Below, one piece after another: positions 52,812-61,631 of a stretch of 64,000 nucleotides of DNA (position 1 is its first letter; each line of letters opens with the position of its first letter). The stretch is from Fodinicurvata halophila. Lineage in GTDB: Bacteria > Pseudomonadota > Alphaproteobacteria > Kiloniellales > DSM-21159. A program made the translations under genes and the position numbers. The notes under the pieces were generated by a model. That model saw only the letters and a program-made list of their open reading frames with translations. It ran no database searches and had not been told where the DNA came from. The stretch spans positions 79,710 to 143,709 of the forward strand of contig NZ_JBHSCW010000008.1 of the NCBI RefSeq assembly GCF_042651425.1, in the 5' to 3' direction.

Positions 52812-54160
52812 CCCCGCCTGCCCTTAAGTTTCGATTTCTTGATAAGCCCCTCGTACTGGTGCGCCAGCAGATGCGCGTGAACCTGTGCCACCGTATCCAT
52901 CGTGACCGAAACCACGATCAGCAGGCTGGTACCCCCGAAATAGAACGGCACGGCATACTGTGAGATGAGAACCTCGGGCAGCAGGCAGACCAGGGCCACG
53001 TAGATGGAGCCGACCGTAACCAGCCTGGTTGTGACATAATCGATATAGCGCGCCGTATTCTTGCCGGGACGAATGCCCGGAATGAAACCGCCGTTCTTCT
53101 TGAGATTATCGGCCGTATCCTCGGGATTGAAGACAATCGAGGTGTAGAAGAAGGCAAAGAAAATGATCAGTCCGGCATAAAGCACCATATAGAGCGGCTG
53201 GCCATGGGATATATTGGCTGTCACCCATTGCAGCCACGCCGGTCCGCCGCCGCCGGCTTCACCGGAGAAACCGGCCACGGTCATCGGCATCAGCAGCAGC
53301 GACGAGGCAAAGATGGCGGGAATCACGCCTGACGGATTGAGCTTGAGAGGCAGGTGAGAGGATTCGCCTCCGAACATGCGATTGCCCACCTGGCGCTTGG
53401 GATACTGCACCAGAAGGCGGCGCTGCGCGCGCTCCATGAACACGATGAAGGTGATGACGGCCACCGCCATCACGATCAGGAACAGGATGAAGGCCGTGGA
53501 CATGGCCCCCGTGCGGCCCAGTTCCAGCAATTGCGCGATAGCTCCCGGCAGGTTCGCCACGATTCCCGAGAAGATGATCAGCGAGATCCCGTTACCGACA
53601 CCGCGCTGCGTGATCTGCTCGCCCAGCCACATCAGGAAGATCGTGCCGCCCGTCAGGGTGATCACCGTACTGATCCGGAAAATCATGCCCGGATCGATCA
53701 CGGCGGAACCGGAGCCGACATTCATGGTTTCCAGGCCGACCGCCATTCCGTAGGACTGGAAGGCTGCCAGCACCACCGTGAAATAGCGGGTGTACTGGTT
53801 GATCTTCTTGCGGCCGGACTCGCCTTCCTTCTTCAGCTGAGAAAGGGTCGGCGAAACAGCCGTCATCAGCTGCACGATAATCGAGGCCGAAATATAAGGC
53901 ATGATGCTGAGCGCAAAGATCGTCATGCGCCCCAGCGAACCGCCGGAGAACATGTCGAACACGCCAATGATGCCACCGGCCTGCTGCTGGAAGATCTCCG
54001 ACAGGATGGCCGGGTCGATCCCGGGAACGGGAATGTATGTGCCCAGACGATAGACAATCAGCGCACCCAGCGTGAACCAGATGCGCTTCTTGAGTTCGGT
54101 CGCCTTTGCAAAGGCCCCGAAATTCACGTTTGCGGCAAGTTGCTCGGCAGCTGAAGCCAT
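52808..54160 (-). CDS. secY: Protein translocase subunit SecY
   Basis: A 450-aa channel protein of the Sec machinery with ten membrane helices. It shows RIWFTLGALIVYRLGTYIPVPGID, the LFSGGSLGR-like DMFSGGSLGRMTIFALSIMPYISASIIVQL, LMWLGEQITQRGVGNGISLIIF, and IPGIRPGKNTARYID. It sits between rplO and adk, its normal place. Confidence 0.98.
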   Translation of the reverse strand: MASAAEQLAANVNFGAFAKATELKKRIWFTLGALIVYRLGTYIPVPGIDPAILSEIFQQQAGGIIGVFDMFSGGSLGRMTIFALSIMPYISASIIVQLMTAVSPTLSQLKKEGESGRKKINQYTRYFTVVLAAFQSYGMAVGLETMNVGSGSAVIDPGMIFRISTVITLTGGTIFLMWLGEQITQRGVGNGISLIIFSGIVANLPGAIAQLLELGRTGAMSTAFILFLIVMAVAVITFIVFMERAQRRLLVQYPKRQVGNRMFGGESSHLPLKLNPSGVIPAIFASSLLLMPMTVAGFSGEAGGGGPAWLQWVTANISHGQPLYMVLYAGLIIFFAFFYTSIVFNPEDTADNLKKNGGFIPGIRPGKNTARYIDYVTTRLVTVGSIYVALVCLLPEVLISQYAVPFYFGGTSLLIVVSVTMDTVAQVHAHLLAHQYEGLIKKSKLKGRRG

Positions 54161-54196
54161 GAGTGCCTTCTATCCTGTCAGACGCGGTGGTCCGGC

Positions 54197-54691
54197 TTAT
54201 TCCTGATCCTGCTGATCGCTCTTCTTGGCCGGCGGCAGCACCGTCAGCTTGCCCCCGGCCTTTTCGACCGCCTCGGCAGCAGACTTGGTCGCACCGGCAA
54301 CCGTCAGGTCCAGCTTCGCCGTCAATTCGCCGCTACCCAGCAGGCGCACGCCATCGCGCCCCGGCTTCTTGAAAAGGCCGGCCTGACGCATCGCTTCCGC
54401 ATCCACCGGCTTCTTGGGATCGAGACGCTTGGAATCGACGGCCGCCTGCAGCCGCCCCAGGGTCACTTCCACATAGTCGCGTGCGAAGAGGTTCTTGAAG
54501 CCCCGCTTCGGCAGACGGCGATAGAGCGGCATCTGGCCACCCTCGAAGCCCTTGATGGAAACGCCACTGCGCGCCTTCTGACCCTTGTGGCCTTTACCGG
54601 AAGTCTTGCCCAGACCCGAGCCAATTCCTCGACCGACCCGCTTGCGGGCGTGACGTGCACCCGGATTGTCGCTCAGTTCGTTCAGCTTCAT
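54197..54691 (-). CDS. rplO: 50S ribosomal protein L15
   Basis: A 164-aa large-subunit protein. KLNELSDNPGARHARKRVGRG, GSGLGKTSGKGHKGQKARSG and GFEGGQMPLYRRLPKRGF form the standard start. The C-terminal part is Ala/Lys/Gln-rich (KKSDQQDQE). It is 36 bp upstream of secY and 85 bp downstream of rpmD. Confidence 0.97.
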   Translation of the reverse strand: MKLNELSDNPGARHARKRVGRGIGSGLGKTSGKGHKGQKARSGVSIKGFEGGQMPLYRRLPKRGFKNLFARDYVEVTLGRLQAAVDSKRLDPKKPVDAEAMRQAGLFKKPGRDGVRLLGSGELTAKLDLTVAGATKSAAEAVEKAGGKLTVLPPAKKSDQQDQE

Positions 54692-54776
54692 CTCTACGTT
54701 CCTTAACTTCCCGGCGCAGCGGGCGCCGTCTTCTCACGGAAACCTGCTCGAGACGCATTCCACGCCTCGATGTTCC

Positions 54777-54995
54777 TTACTCGACCACACGCACCAGATG
54801 GCTGACCTTGCCGATCATCCCGCGCACGGCCGGAGTATCCTCCAGCTCGCGCTTGCGGTGAACCCGGCCCAGTCCCAGGCCGCGCAGGGTGGCATGCTGA
54901 TCCTCCGGACGTCCGATGGCGCTGCGTGTCTGCTGCACCACAACGCGGCCGGTGGCCTTCTTTGCAGTCTTCTTGCTTGTCGTCTTGGCTGCCAT
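54777..54995 (-). CDS. rpmD: 50S ribosomal protein L30
   Basis: A 72-aa protein. After a Lys-rich tail of about 15 residues comes the conserved L30 domain (VVVQQTRSAIGRPEDQHATLRGLGLGRVHRKRELEDTPAVRGMIGKVSHLVRV). It is slightly longer than the usual 60 aa because of that tail. Located between rpsE and rplO. Confidence 0.96.
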   Translation of the reverse strand: MAAKTTSKKTAKKATGRVVVQQTRSAIGRPEDQHATLRGLGLGRVHRKRELEDTPAVRGMIGKVSHLVRVVE

Positions 54996-55001
54996 AACGA
55001 A

Positions 55002-55571
55002 TTACTCCTGCGCAGGCGCGGAGACCGCTGGGTCTTCGCGCTTGCCGATCACCTCGCTGACCTTCTTGCCGCGGCGCTGAGCCACCATGCGGGGGCTGTT
55101 GATGCTCTGCAGGCCGTCGAAGGTCGCACGGATCATGTTGTACGGGTTCTGTGTGCCCACGGACTTGGCAACGATGTCCTGGATGCCGAGGCATTCGAAA
55201 ACAGCGCGCATGGGTCCACCGGCAATGATCCCCGTGCCCGGGGGTGCGGCGCGCAGAATGACGTGCCCGGCGCCGAAGTGCCCCTTCATGTCATGATGCA
55301 GGGTCCGCCCTTCGCGCAGGGGAATACGCTTCATGCCCCGCTTGGCCGACTCCGTGGCCTTGCGGATCGCCTCGGGGACTTCGCGGGCCTTGCCGTGGCC
55401 GAAGCCGACGCGACCGCGCTGGTCACCTACAACCACAAGCGCGGCAAAGCCGAAGCGCCGACCGCCCTTCACCACCTTGGCGACGCGGTTGATGCCGACC
55501 AGCTTGTCGACAATCTCCGTATCCTCACGCTCTCCTTTGGCGCTGCGGTCTTCTTTCTGCGAACGTGCCAT
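55002..55571 (-). CDS. rpsE: 30S ribosomal protein S5
   Basis: A 189-aa small-subunit protein with the double-stranded RNA-binding region (LVGINRVAKVVKGGRRFGFAALVVVGD) and GHVILRAAPPGTGIIAGGPMRAVFE. Start taken at ATG 55571; a longer frame to 55676 overlaps rplR and does not look like S5. Six bp before rpmD. Confidence 0.98.
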   Translation of the reverse strand: MARSQKEDRSAKGEREDTEIVDKLVGINRVAKVVKGGRRFGFAALVVVGDQRGRVGFGHGKAREVPEAIRKATESAKRGMKRIPLREGRTLHHDMKGHFGAGHVILRAAPPGTGIIAGGPMRAVFECLGIQDIVAKSVGTQNPYNMIRATFDGLQSINSPRMVAQRRGKKVSEVIGKREDPAVSAPAQE

Positions 55572-55590
55572 TGCTACGCTATTCCCTGAC

Positions 55591-55953
55591 TTAGAACGAC
55601 AGACCGCCCTCACGGGCGGCATCGGCCAACGCTTTGACGCGGCCGTGATAGAGATATCCACCGCGATCGAAAACAACCGTCTCGATCCCGGCCTTCTTTG
55701 CGCGCTCGGCCACCAACTTTCCTACCTCGCTTGCAGCGGAGGTGTCGGAGCCGGTCTTGAGCTTGCCCTTCAGATCCTTGTCGATGGTGGAAGCCGCCGC
55801 CAGGGTCTTGCCCTGGCTATCGTCGATCACCTGGGCATAGATATGCTTGCTCGAGCGAAACACCGACAGACGCGGGCGATCGCTCGACTTGCGCTGCAAG
55901 CTTGCTCGCACACGCTGCGAGCGCTTTACCAGCTTTTGCTTCGCGTTCAACAT
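55591..55953 (-). CDS. rplR: 50S ribosomal protein L18
   Basis: A 120-aa 5S rRNA-binding protein. RPRLSVFRSSKHIYAQVIDD and VVFDRGGYLYHGRVKALADAAREGGL are standard. Its ATG overlaps the rplF stop by one base (TAATG), which suggests coupling. Confidence 0.98.
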   Translation of the reverse strand: MLNAKQKLVKRSQRVRASLQRKSSDRPRLSVFRSSKHIYAQVIDDSQGKTLAAASTIDKDLKGKLKTGSDTSAASEVGKLVAERAKKAGIETVVFDRGGYLYHGRVKALADAAREGGLSF

Positions 55954-56486
55954 TACTTCTTCTTGCCTTCCTTGCGCAGGATCACTTCGTCGGCATAACG
56001 CACGCCCTTACCCTTATAGGGCTCAGGGCCGCGGGCCTTACGGATCTCGGACGCGAACTGCCCCACCAACTGCTTGTCCGCACCGCTGACGGCCACGGCC
56101 GTGGGGCGCTCGCAAACCACCTTCAGTCCTTCCGGAATCGGGTAGTTGATATCGTGGCTGTAGCCGAGCTGCAGGTTCAGGTTGTTTCCCTGGACCGCGG
56201 CGCGGTAACCGACGCCCGTGATCTCAAGCGACTTGGTGAAGCCTTCCGAAACGCCCTGGACCAGATTCTGGATCCGGGCACGTGTCGTGCCCCAAAGCGC
56301 GCGCGCCTTCTTGGTGTCGTTGGCGGGCTTCACCGTGACCTTGTCTTCTTCGTGAACCAACTCGACTTCTTCGGTGGTTTCGAAAGACAGCTCACCCAGT
56401 TTGCCCTTCGCAGTGACGGTCCGGCCTTCGATCTTCAGATCGACACCGCTCGGTACGCTCACCGCATTCTTGCCTACACGCGACAT
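55953..56486 (-). CDS. rplF: 50S ribosomal protein L6
   Basis: A 177-aa protein near the peptidyl-transferase centre. MSRVGKNAVSVPSGVDL, ALWGTTRARIQNLVQGVSEGF and the closing KARGPEPYKGKGVRYADEVI are canonical. The ATG at 56486 is chosen over an upstream extension that overlaps rpsH. Confidence 0.98.
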   Translation of the reverse strand: MSRVGKNAVSVPSGVDLKIEGRTVTAKGKLGELSFETTEEVELVHEEDKVTVKPANDTKKARALWGTTRARIQNLVQGVSEGFTKSLEITGVGYRAAVQGNNLNLQLGYSHDINYPIPEGLKVVCERPTAVAVSGADKQLVGQFASEIRKARGPEPYKGKGVRYADEVILRKEGKKK

Positions 56487-56499
56487 GAAACAGGACTCC

Positions 56500-56898
56500 T
56501 TAGAACACGCGGCAAAGCAACTCGCCGCCCACATTCGCGGCACGAGCTTCGTGATCCGACATCACCCCGCGTGGGGTCGAGAGGATCGCGATGCCCAAGC
56601 CATTGTAATAGCGAGGCAGCTCACGAATCTTGGAATAGACCCGGCGCCCCGGCCTGGAAATACGCGATATCTCTCGGATGACCGGCTCACCCTCGAAATA
56701 CTTAAGCTCGATCTCAAGACGATTGAATCCTTCATCGTCCACCGAACTGCGATAATCACGGATGTAACCCTCGCGCTTGAGAACCTCAAGCACATTGGCT
56801 CGCAGCTTGGAGGCCGGCGCCGAGATTACAGGTTTGTTGGCCTGCTGTCCGTTACGAATGCGGGACAGCAAATCCCCTAAGGGATCGCTCATCGCCAT
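56500..56898 (-). CDS. rpsH: 30S ribosomal protein S8
   Basis: A 132-aa small-subunit assembly protein. DPLGDLLSRIRNGQQANK and the late YYNGLGIAILSTPRGVMSDHEARAANVGGELLCRVF are the family signature. AGGAGG precedes ATG 56898; a second ATG two codons on is possible. In E. coli S8 represses its operon through the rplE region; nothing here shows whether that applies. Confidence 0.98.
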   Translation of the reverse strand: MAMSDPLGDLLSRIRNGQQANKPVISAPASKLRANVLEVLKREGYIRDYRSSVDDEGFNRLEIELKYFEGEPVIREISRISRPGRRVYSKIRELPRYYNGLGIAILSTPRGVMSDHEARAANVGGELLCRVF

Positions 56899-56911
56899 AG
56901 CGTCGTTCCTC

Positions 56912-57217
56912 CTACCAGCTCGACTTCACCATGCCGGGGATCTGTCCGTTACTGGCCAGATCGCGCAGCGCAATACGCGACACACGCAGCTTGCGGTAAT
57001 ACGCGCGCGGACGGCCACTCACTTCGCAACGGTTGCGCACGCGCACCTTCGACGAGTTGCGCGGCAGCTCCGCCAGCTTGAGAGACGCCTGAAAGCGTTC
57101 CTCCGGTGTACTATTGCTGTCATGCACGACGGCCTTCAATGCCGCACGCTTGGCGGCATACCGGCGCACCTGACGAGCACGGTTCTTGTTACGTTCAACA
57201 GCACTTTTCTTTGCCAT
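56912..57217 (-). CDS. rpsN: 30S ribosomal protein S14
   Basis: A 101-aa protein of the small-subunit head, of the zinc-free long type: VRNRCEVSGRPRAYYRKLRVSRIALRDLASNGQIPGMVKSSW has only one Cys of the zinc set. It lies 21 bp after rplE. Confidence 0.97.
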   Translation of the reverse strand: MAKKSAVERNKNRARQVRRYAAKRAALKAVVHDSNSTPEERFQASLKLAELPRNSSKVRVRNRCEVSGRPRAYYRKLRVSRIALRDLASNGQIPGMVKSSW

Positions 57218-57238
57218 CAGTCCTTATCCCTTCGCCGC

Positions 57239-57781
57239 TCAGTTTCGGAACGGCATGTCGAAGTGCTTCAGCAGGGCATGTGCTTCAGCATTCGTCTTGG
57301 CCGTGGTGCAGATGATGATGTCCATCCCACGAACCTCATCCACCGCGTCATAATCGATCTCCGGAAAGACGATCTGTTCCTTCAGGCCCATGGCATAGTT
57401 GCCGCGGCCGTCAAAGCTCTTGGCGTTCAGCCCGCGGAAATCGCGCACGCGCGGGAGGGCGATGGTCACCAGCCGATCCAGAAACTCGTACATCCGCTCC
57501 GAGCGGAGCGTGACCTTGCAGCCGATGGCCATGCCTTCACGGACCTTGAACCCGGCAATCGACCTCTTGGCCTTTGTGCTGATCGGCTTCTGACCGGAAA
57601 TACGGGCCAATTCCTCCATGGCGGTCTTCAGCTTCTTGCTGTCCGCCACGGCTTCGCCCACGCCCATGTTGATCACGATCTTGTCCAGGCGCGGAATCTC
57701 CATGTCGTTCTTGTAGCCGAACTCTTCCTTGAGCTGCGGCTTGACGACTGTCGAGTAATGCTCTTTCAAGCGGGCTGTCAT
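57239..57781 (-). CDS. rplE: 50S ribosomal protein L5
   Basis: A 180-aa 5S rRNA- and tRNA-contacting protein. IPRLDKIVINMGVGEAVAD, GQKPISTKAKRSIAGFKVREGMAIGCKVTLR and GRGNYAMGLKEQIVFPEIDYD are standard. It follows rplX by 15 bp. Confidence 0.98.
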   Translation of the reverse strand: MTARLKEHYSTVVKPQLKEEFGYKNDMEIPRLDKIVINMGVGEAVADSKKLKTAMEELARISGQKPISTKAKRSIAGFKVREGMAIGCKVTLRSERMYEFLDRLVTIALPRVRDFRGLNAKSFDGRGNYAMGLKEQIVFPEIDYDAVDEVRGMDIIICTTAKTNAEAHALLKHFDMPFRN

Positions 57782-57796
57782 CGCACTCGCCTTTAC

Positions 57797-58120
57797 TTAG
57801 CTATCGATTGTTTCGCCGGAGCGACGCGCAAAGCGTATCTTGCGCCCGCCTTCGACCAACTTCCACCCGACGCGGCTTGCGCGGTCATCGCGCGGATCCA
57901 GTAAAGCCACGTTGGAAACATGAATGGGTGCCTCTTTCTCCACGATGCCGCCCTGGCTTTGCGCGGACTGGCGTTCGTGGTGCTTCACGATGTTGGCACC
58001 CTGGACGATCACGCGGTTTTCCTTGGGCATGACACGCAGGACTTCGCCCACATGCTTCTTGCTCTTGCCCGTGGTGACCACAACCTTGTCGCCCTTGCGG
58101 ATCTTCATCTTGTTCGCCAT
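57797..58120 (-). CDS. rplX: 50S ribosomal protein L24
   Basis: A 107-aa assembly-initiating protein. KIRKGDKVVVTTGKSKKHVGEVLRVMPKENRVIVQGANIVKHH is the KOW-domain signature. The ATG at 58120 overlaps the rplN stop (TGATG); a GTG one codon earlier would also be in frame. Confidence 0.97.
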   Translation of the reverse strand: MANKMKIRKGDKVVVTTGKSKKHVGEVLRVMPKENRVIVQGANIVKHHERQSAQSQGGIVEKEAPIHVSNVALLDPRDDRASRVGWKLVEGGRKIRFARRSGETIDS

Positions 58121-58488
58121 CACAGCACCTCTGGTGCAAGAGACACGATCTTCATGAACTTCTTGGCACGAAGCTCACGCGTCACCGGGCCGAAGATACG
58201 GGTTCCGATCGGCTCGTTCTGCCGGTTCAGCAGAACGGCGGCATTGTTGTCGAAGCGGATCACCGAACCGTCCGGCCGGCGGATGTCGTTGGCGGTCCGT
58301 ACGATCACGGCACGCACGACGTCGCCCTTCTTGACGCGACCGCGGGGAATCGCTTCCTTCACGGAGACCACGATCACGTCGCCGACGCCCGCGGACTTGC
58401 GCTTGGAGCCGCCCAGCACCTTGACGCACATGACGCGGCGCGCACCGGAGTTGTCGGCCACATCGAGATTGCTCTGCATCTGAATCAT
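58120..58488 (-). CDS. rplN: 50S ribosomal protein L14
   Basis: A 122-aa protein at the subunit interface. MIQMQSNLDVADNSGARRVMCVKVLGGSKRK and VIRFDNNAAVLLNRQNEPIGTRIFGPVTRELR are invariant features. Overlaps rplX start by one base. Confidence 0.99.
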   Translation of the reverse strand: MIQMQSNLDVADNSGARRVMCVKVLGGSKRKSAGVGDVIVVSVKEAIPRGRVKKGDVVRAVIVRTANDIRRPDGSVIRFDNNAAVLLNRQNEPIGTRIFGPVTRELRAKKFMKIVSLAPEVL

Positions 58489-58499
58489 GACGCCAACTC

Positions 58500-58751
58500 C
58501 TAGCTCTGGCTTGCCGCGGCGCCCTCATCGAGGACAGCCCAGCGTTTGGATTTCGACATCGGCCGACATTCGACAATGCGAACGCGGTCGCCTTCCTGAT
58601 AGCGGTTCTGCTCGTCGTGAGCGTGATACCGCTTGGACGACTTGATGAACTTCTTGTACAGCGGGTGCATCACCCGCCTCTCGACCAGGACCGTCACCGT
58701 CTTGTCCGTTTTGTTACTGACGACGACGCCTTGCAGCACACGACGCGGCAT
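58500..58751 (-). CDS. rpsQ: 30S ribosomal protein S17
   Basis: An 83-aa small-subunit protein of the OB fold. RRVLQGVVVSNKTDKTVTVLVERR, HPLYKKFIKSSKRYHAHDE and VRIVECRPMSKSKRW are typical. Between rpmC (13 bp upstream) and rplN. Confidence 0.98.
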   Translation of the reverse strand: MPRRVLQGVVVSNKTDKTVTVLVERRVMHPLYKKFIKSSKRYHAHDEQNRYQEGDRVRIVECRPMSKSKRWAVLDEGAAASQS

Positions 58752-58764
58752 GGGTCATAAACTC

Positions 58765-58968
58765 CTACTGAGCGGCCTGCGCGGCCTGACGGTCGCGCAG
58801 AACGGTCTTGATACGGGCGATGTCACGGCGCACCTGCCGCACCCGAGCGGTATTCTCGAGCTGGCCGCTCGCTTGCTGGAAGCGCAGGTTGAAAGCCTCT
58901 TTGCGCAGCTTGAGCAGCTGCTCCTTCAGCTCATCCTGGCTCTTGGCCCGAATATCTTCCGCTTTCAT
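58765..58968 (-). CDS. rpmC: 50S ribosomal protein L29
   Basis: A 67-aa helical protein at the tunnel exit, a binding site for trigger factor and SRP. MKAEDIRAKSQDELKEQLL and LRFQQASGQLENTARVRQVRRDIARIKTVL are standard. ATG 58968 is set inside a longer frame that overlaps rplP. Confidence 0.98.
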   Translation of the reverse strand: MKAEDIRAKSQDELKEQLLKLRKEAFNLRFQQASGQLENTARVRQVRRDIARIKTVLRDRQAAQAAQ

Positions 58969-58972
58969 CGCT

Positions 58973-59392
58973 TTAATCCTCCTCACCGATGCGCGTCACA
59001 AAACGCGTTTGCACCGGCAGCTTCGTCGAGGCCAGGCGGAAGGCTTCGCGCGCCATCTCCTTGTTGACTCCCTCGAGCTCGAACATCACCCGGCCGGGCT
59101 TCACACGGGCCGCCCACCATTCCGGGGACCCCTTGCCAGACCCCATGCGAACCTCGGCAGGCTTCGAGGATACCGGCACATCCGGGAAGACACGGATCCA
59201 CAGCTTACCGACACGCCGCATGTGACGCGTAATCGCACGTCGCGCGGCCTCGATCTGGCGGGCCGATACCCGGCCCGGTGTGGTCGCCTTCAGTCCGTAG
59301 GTCCCGAAATTCAGCTCGGTTCCGCCCTTGGCCATCCCGTGGATGCGCCCCTTGAACTGTTTGCGATACTTCGTCCGCTTTGGAGACAGCAT
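58973..59392 (-). CDS. rplP: 50S ribosomal protein L16
   Basis: A 139-aa protein near the A site. MLSPKRTKYRKQFKGRIHGMA, RAITRHMRRVGKLWIRVFPDVP and GSGKGSPEWWAARVKPGRVMFE are invariant. Only 4 bp separate its stop from the L29 start. Confidence 0.98.
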   Translation of the reverse strand: MLSPKRTKYRKQFKGRIHGMAKGGTELNFGTYGLKATTPGRVSARQIEAARRAITRHMRRVGKLWIRVFPDVPVSSKPAEVRMGSGKGSPEWWAARVKPGRVMFELEGVNKEMAREAFRLASTKLPVQTRFVTRIGEED

Positions 59393-59423
59393 CTTTCCCG
59401 TTCCCTAACTCTAGACCGACCGC

Positions 59424-60113
59424 TTACTGGCGGGCGGGGGCTGTGCTCTGGCTCTCACTCAGGCGCTTTTCCTGCGCCATCGGATCGTGAGCTATGATCT
59501 CGCCCTTGAAAATCCAGACCTTCACACCGCAGGTGCCATAGGTCGTCTTTGCATGGCCTTCGCCATAATCGATATCGGCACGCAGGGTGTGCAGCGGCAC
59601 ACGGCCCTCACGATACCATTCGGTTCGTGCGATCTCGGCGCCGCCCAGCCGGCCGGCGCAGTTGATGCGAATACCCTGGGCGCCAAGGCGCATGGCATTC
59701 TGTACGGCCCGCTTCATGGCGCGGCGGAAGGCGACGCGGCGCTCCAGCTGCTGTGCGATGTTGTCGGCCACCAGCTTGGCATCAAGCTCCGGCTTGCGGA
59801 TCTCGACGATGTTCAGGCTGACCTCGCCGCCGGTCATCTTCTGCAACTCCTGGCGCAGCTTCTCGATATCCGCACCCTTCTTGCCGATCACCACGCCGGG
59901 ACGCGCCGTATGGATCGTGATCCGGGCCCGCTTGGCCGGACGTTCGATGATCACGCGCGCCACACCTGCCTGCCTGAGGCGGTTGTGAAGAAACTCGCGC
60001 AGCTTGAGATCCTCGTGCAGGTAGCTGCCGTATTCCTTGCCGGCGAACCAGCGAGAATCCCAGGTGCGGTTGATGCCGACCCGCAGGCCGATCGGATTGA
60101 TTTTCTGACCCAT
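59424..60113 (-). CDS. rpsC: 30S ribosomal protein S3
   Basis: A 229-aa mRNA-entry protein. MGQKINPIGLRVGINRTWDSRWFA, the KH domain (ARPGVVIGKKGADIEKLRQEL) and GRLGGAEIARTEWYREGRVPLHTLRADIDYG are standard. ATG 60113 lies 2 bp from the rplV stop. Confidence 0.98.
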   Translation of the reverse strand: MGQKINPIGLRVGINRTWDSRWFAGKEYGSYLHEDLKLREFLHNRLRQAGVARVIIERPAKRARITIHTARPGVVIGKKGADIEKLRQELQKMTGGEVSLNIVEIRKPELDAKLVADNIAQQLERRVAFRRAMKRAVQNAMRLGAQGIRINCAGRLGGAEIARTEWYREGRVPLHTLRADIDYGEGHAKTTYGTCGVKVWIFKGEIIAHDPMAQEKRLSESQSTAPARQ

Positions 60114-60114
60114 C

Positions 60115-60495
60115 TCAGGCGCTCTCCTCGCGCTCACGCACAACAACGCGCAAGCGGCTCCAGGGCTTCAAGAGTTTGCCCGCACGACCACGTGCGCGCG
60201 GACGGAAACGTTTCATCATAAAGGCCTTACCCACGGATGCCTCGGCCACATAAAGACGGTCCACATCCAGCTGATGGTTGTTTTCCGCATTGGCGATGGC
60301 GGCCTGCAGGACCTTTTTCACTTCCTGCGCGATACGACGCTTGCTGAAGGTCAGGTCGGACAGCGCGCGCTCGGCCGGCTTGCCCCGGATCATTCCGGCA
60401 ACCAGGTTCAACTTGCGCGGACTGGTCCGCAACAGGCTGGCACTGGCCAGCGCCTCGTTCTCGGCCAGGCTGCGTTCGCTCTTGAGCTTACCCAT
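60115..60495 (-). CDS. rplV: 50S ribosomal protein L22
   Basis: A 126-aa tunnel-wall protein; changes in its loop give macrolide resistance. RTSPRKLNLVAGMIRGKPAERALSDL and KRFRPRARGRAGKLLKPWSRLRVVV are the usual pieces. Confidence 0.98.
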   Translation of the reverse strand: MGKLKSERSLAENEALASASLLRTSPRKLNLVAGMIRGKPAERALSDLTFSKRRIAQEVKKVLQAAIANAENNHQLDVDRLYVAEASVGKAFMMKRFRPRARGRAGKLLKPWSRLRVVVREREESA

Positions 60496-60500
60496 TGCCC

Positions 60501-60779
60501 TTAACCTCTCTTCGCCTTCTTGTCCGCCACGTGACCGTAAAAGGTCCGGGACGGAGCGAACTCGCCGAACTTGTGACCGATCATGTTCTCGTTCACCAGC
60601 ACCGGCAGGAATTTATGACCGTTGTGGACGCCGAAGGTCAGGCCGACGAACTGCGGCATGATGGTCGAGCGTCGCGACCAGGTCTTGATGATCTCGTTAC
60701 GGCCCGAACTCCGTACTGCCTCGGCTTTCTTGAGCAGGTAGCCGTCGACGAAGGGGCCTTTCCAGACTGAACGCGCCAT
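60501..60779 (-). CDS. rpsS: 30S ribosomal protein S19
   Basis: A 92-aa head protein. RSVWKGPFVDGYLLKKAEAV, KTWSRRSTIMPQFVGLTFGVHNGHKFLPVLV and GHKFGEFAPSRTFYGH are invariant. Five bp before rplV. Confidence 0.99.
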   Translation of the reverse strand: MARSVWKGPFVDGYLLKKAEAVRSSGRNEIIKTWSRRSTIMPQFVGLTFGVHNGHKFLPVLVNENMIGHKFGEFAPSRTFYGHVADKKAKRG

Positions 60780-60791
60780 TCTATCGGCTCC

Positions 60792-61628
60792 TTACTTCTT
60801 CTTACGTGTCTTCCGGCGGCGCACGATCAGGCCGTCGGTGGTCTTGTTGTGCCGTGTCTTGCGACCCTTGGTCGGCTTGCCCCAGGGGGTCACCGGATGA
60901 CGCCCGCCAGAGGTCCGCCCTTCACCGCCACCATGTGGGTGATCGATGGGGTTCATGGCAACACCGCGGACAGAGGGACGCTTGCCGATCCAGCGCTTGC
61001 GTCCCGCCTTGCCAAGATTGGTGTTGGTCTGGTCCGGGTTGGACACTGCACCGACGCTGGCCATGCAATCGGAGCGCACCATGCGCACCTCGCCCGAGGC
61101 CAGGCGCAGAAGTGCATAGCCGGCATCGCGACCGACGAGCTGGACATAGGTCCCGGCCGAACGCGCCAGCTGTGCACCCTTGCCGGGCTTAAGCTCGACG
61201 TTGTGGATGATCGTCCCGATCGGAACCGCGCGCAGAGGCATGGCATTGCCCGGTTTCACGTCGGCCTTCTCGGAGGCGATCACCTGATCACCCTCGGCCA
61301 GGCGCTGCGGTGCGATGATGTAGGACTGCTCGCCGTCCTCGTAAGTCAGCAGCGCAATGAACGCCGTCCGGTTCGGGTCGTACTCCAGGCGCTCAACTTT
61401 AGCCGGGATGTCAAACTTGCGCCGCTTGAAGTCGATGACGCGGTAGGTCCGCTTGTGACCTCCGCCCAGACGCCGCGCGGTAATCCGGCCGTAGTTGTTG
61501 CGTCCGCCCGACTTGCTAAGTCCTTCCGTCAGCTTCTTGACAGGCGCACCCCTCCAGAGGCCGGCACGATTGACCTGCACAAGCTGGCGACGCCCCGGCG
61601 TGACGGGATTGTATGTCTTCAACGCCAT
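60792..61628 (-). CDS. rplB: 50S ribosomal protein L2
   Basis: A 278-aa large-subunit core protein at the peptidyl-transferase centre. NNYGRITARRLGGGHKRTYRVIDFKR, RVSQ-like GRDAGYALLRLASGEVRMVRSDCMASVG and the hallmark MNPIDHPHGGGEGRTSGGRHPVTPWG are present. Confidence 0.99.
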   Translation of the reverse strand: MALKTYNPVTPGRRQLVQVNRAGLWRGAPVKKLTEGLSKSGGRNNYGRITARRLGGGHKRTYRVIDFKRRKFDIPAKVERLEYDPNRTAFIALLTYEDGEQSYIIAPQRLAEGDQVIASEKADVKPGNAMPLRAVPIGTIIHNVELKPGKGAQLARSAGTYVQLVGRDAGYALLRLASGEVRMVRSDCMASVGAVSNPDQTNTNLGKAGRKRWIGKRPSVRGVAMNPIDHPHGGGEGRTSGGRHPVTPWGKPTKGRKTRHNKTTDGLIVRRRKTRKKK

Positions 61629-61631
61629 GGA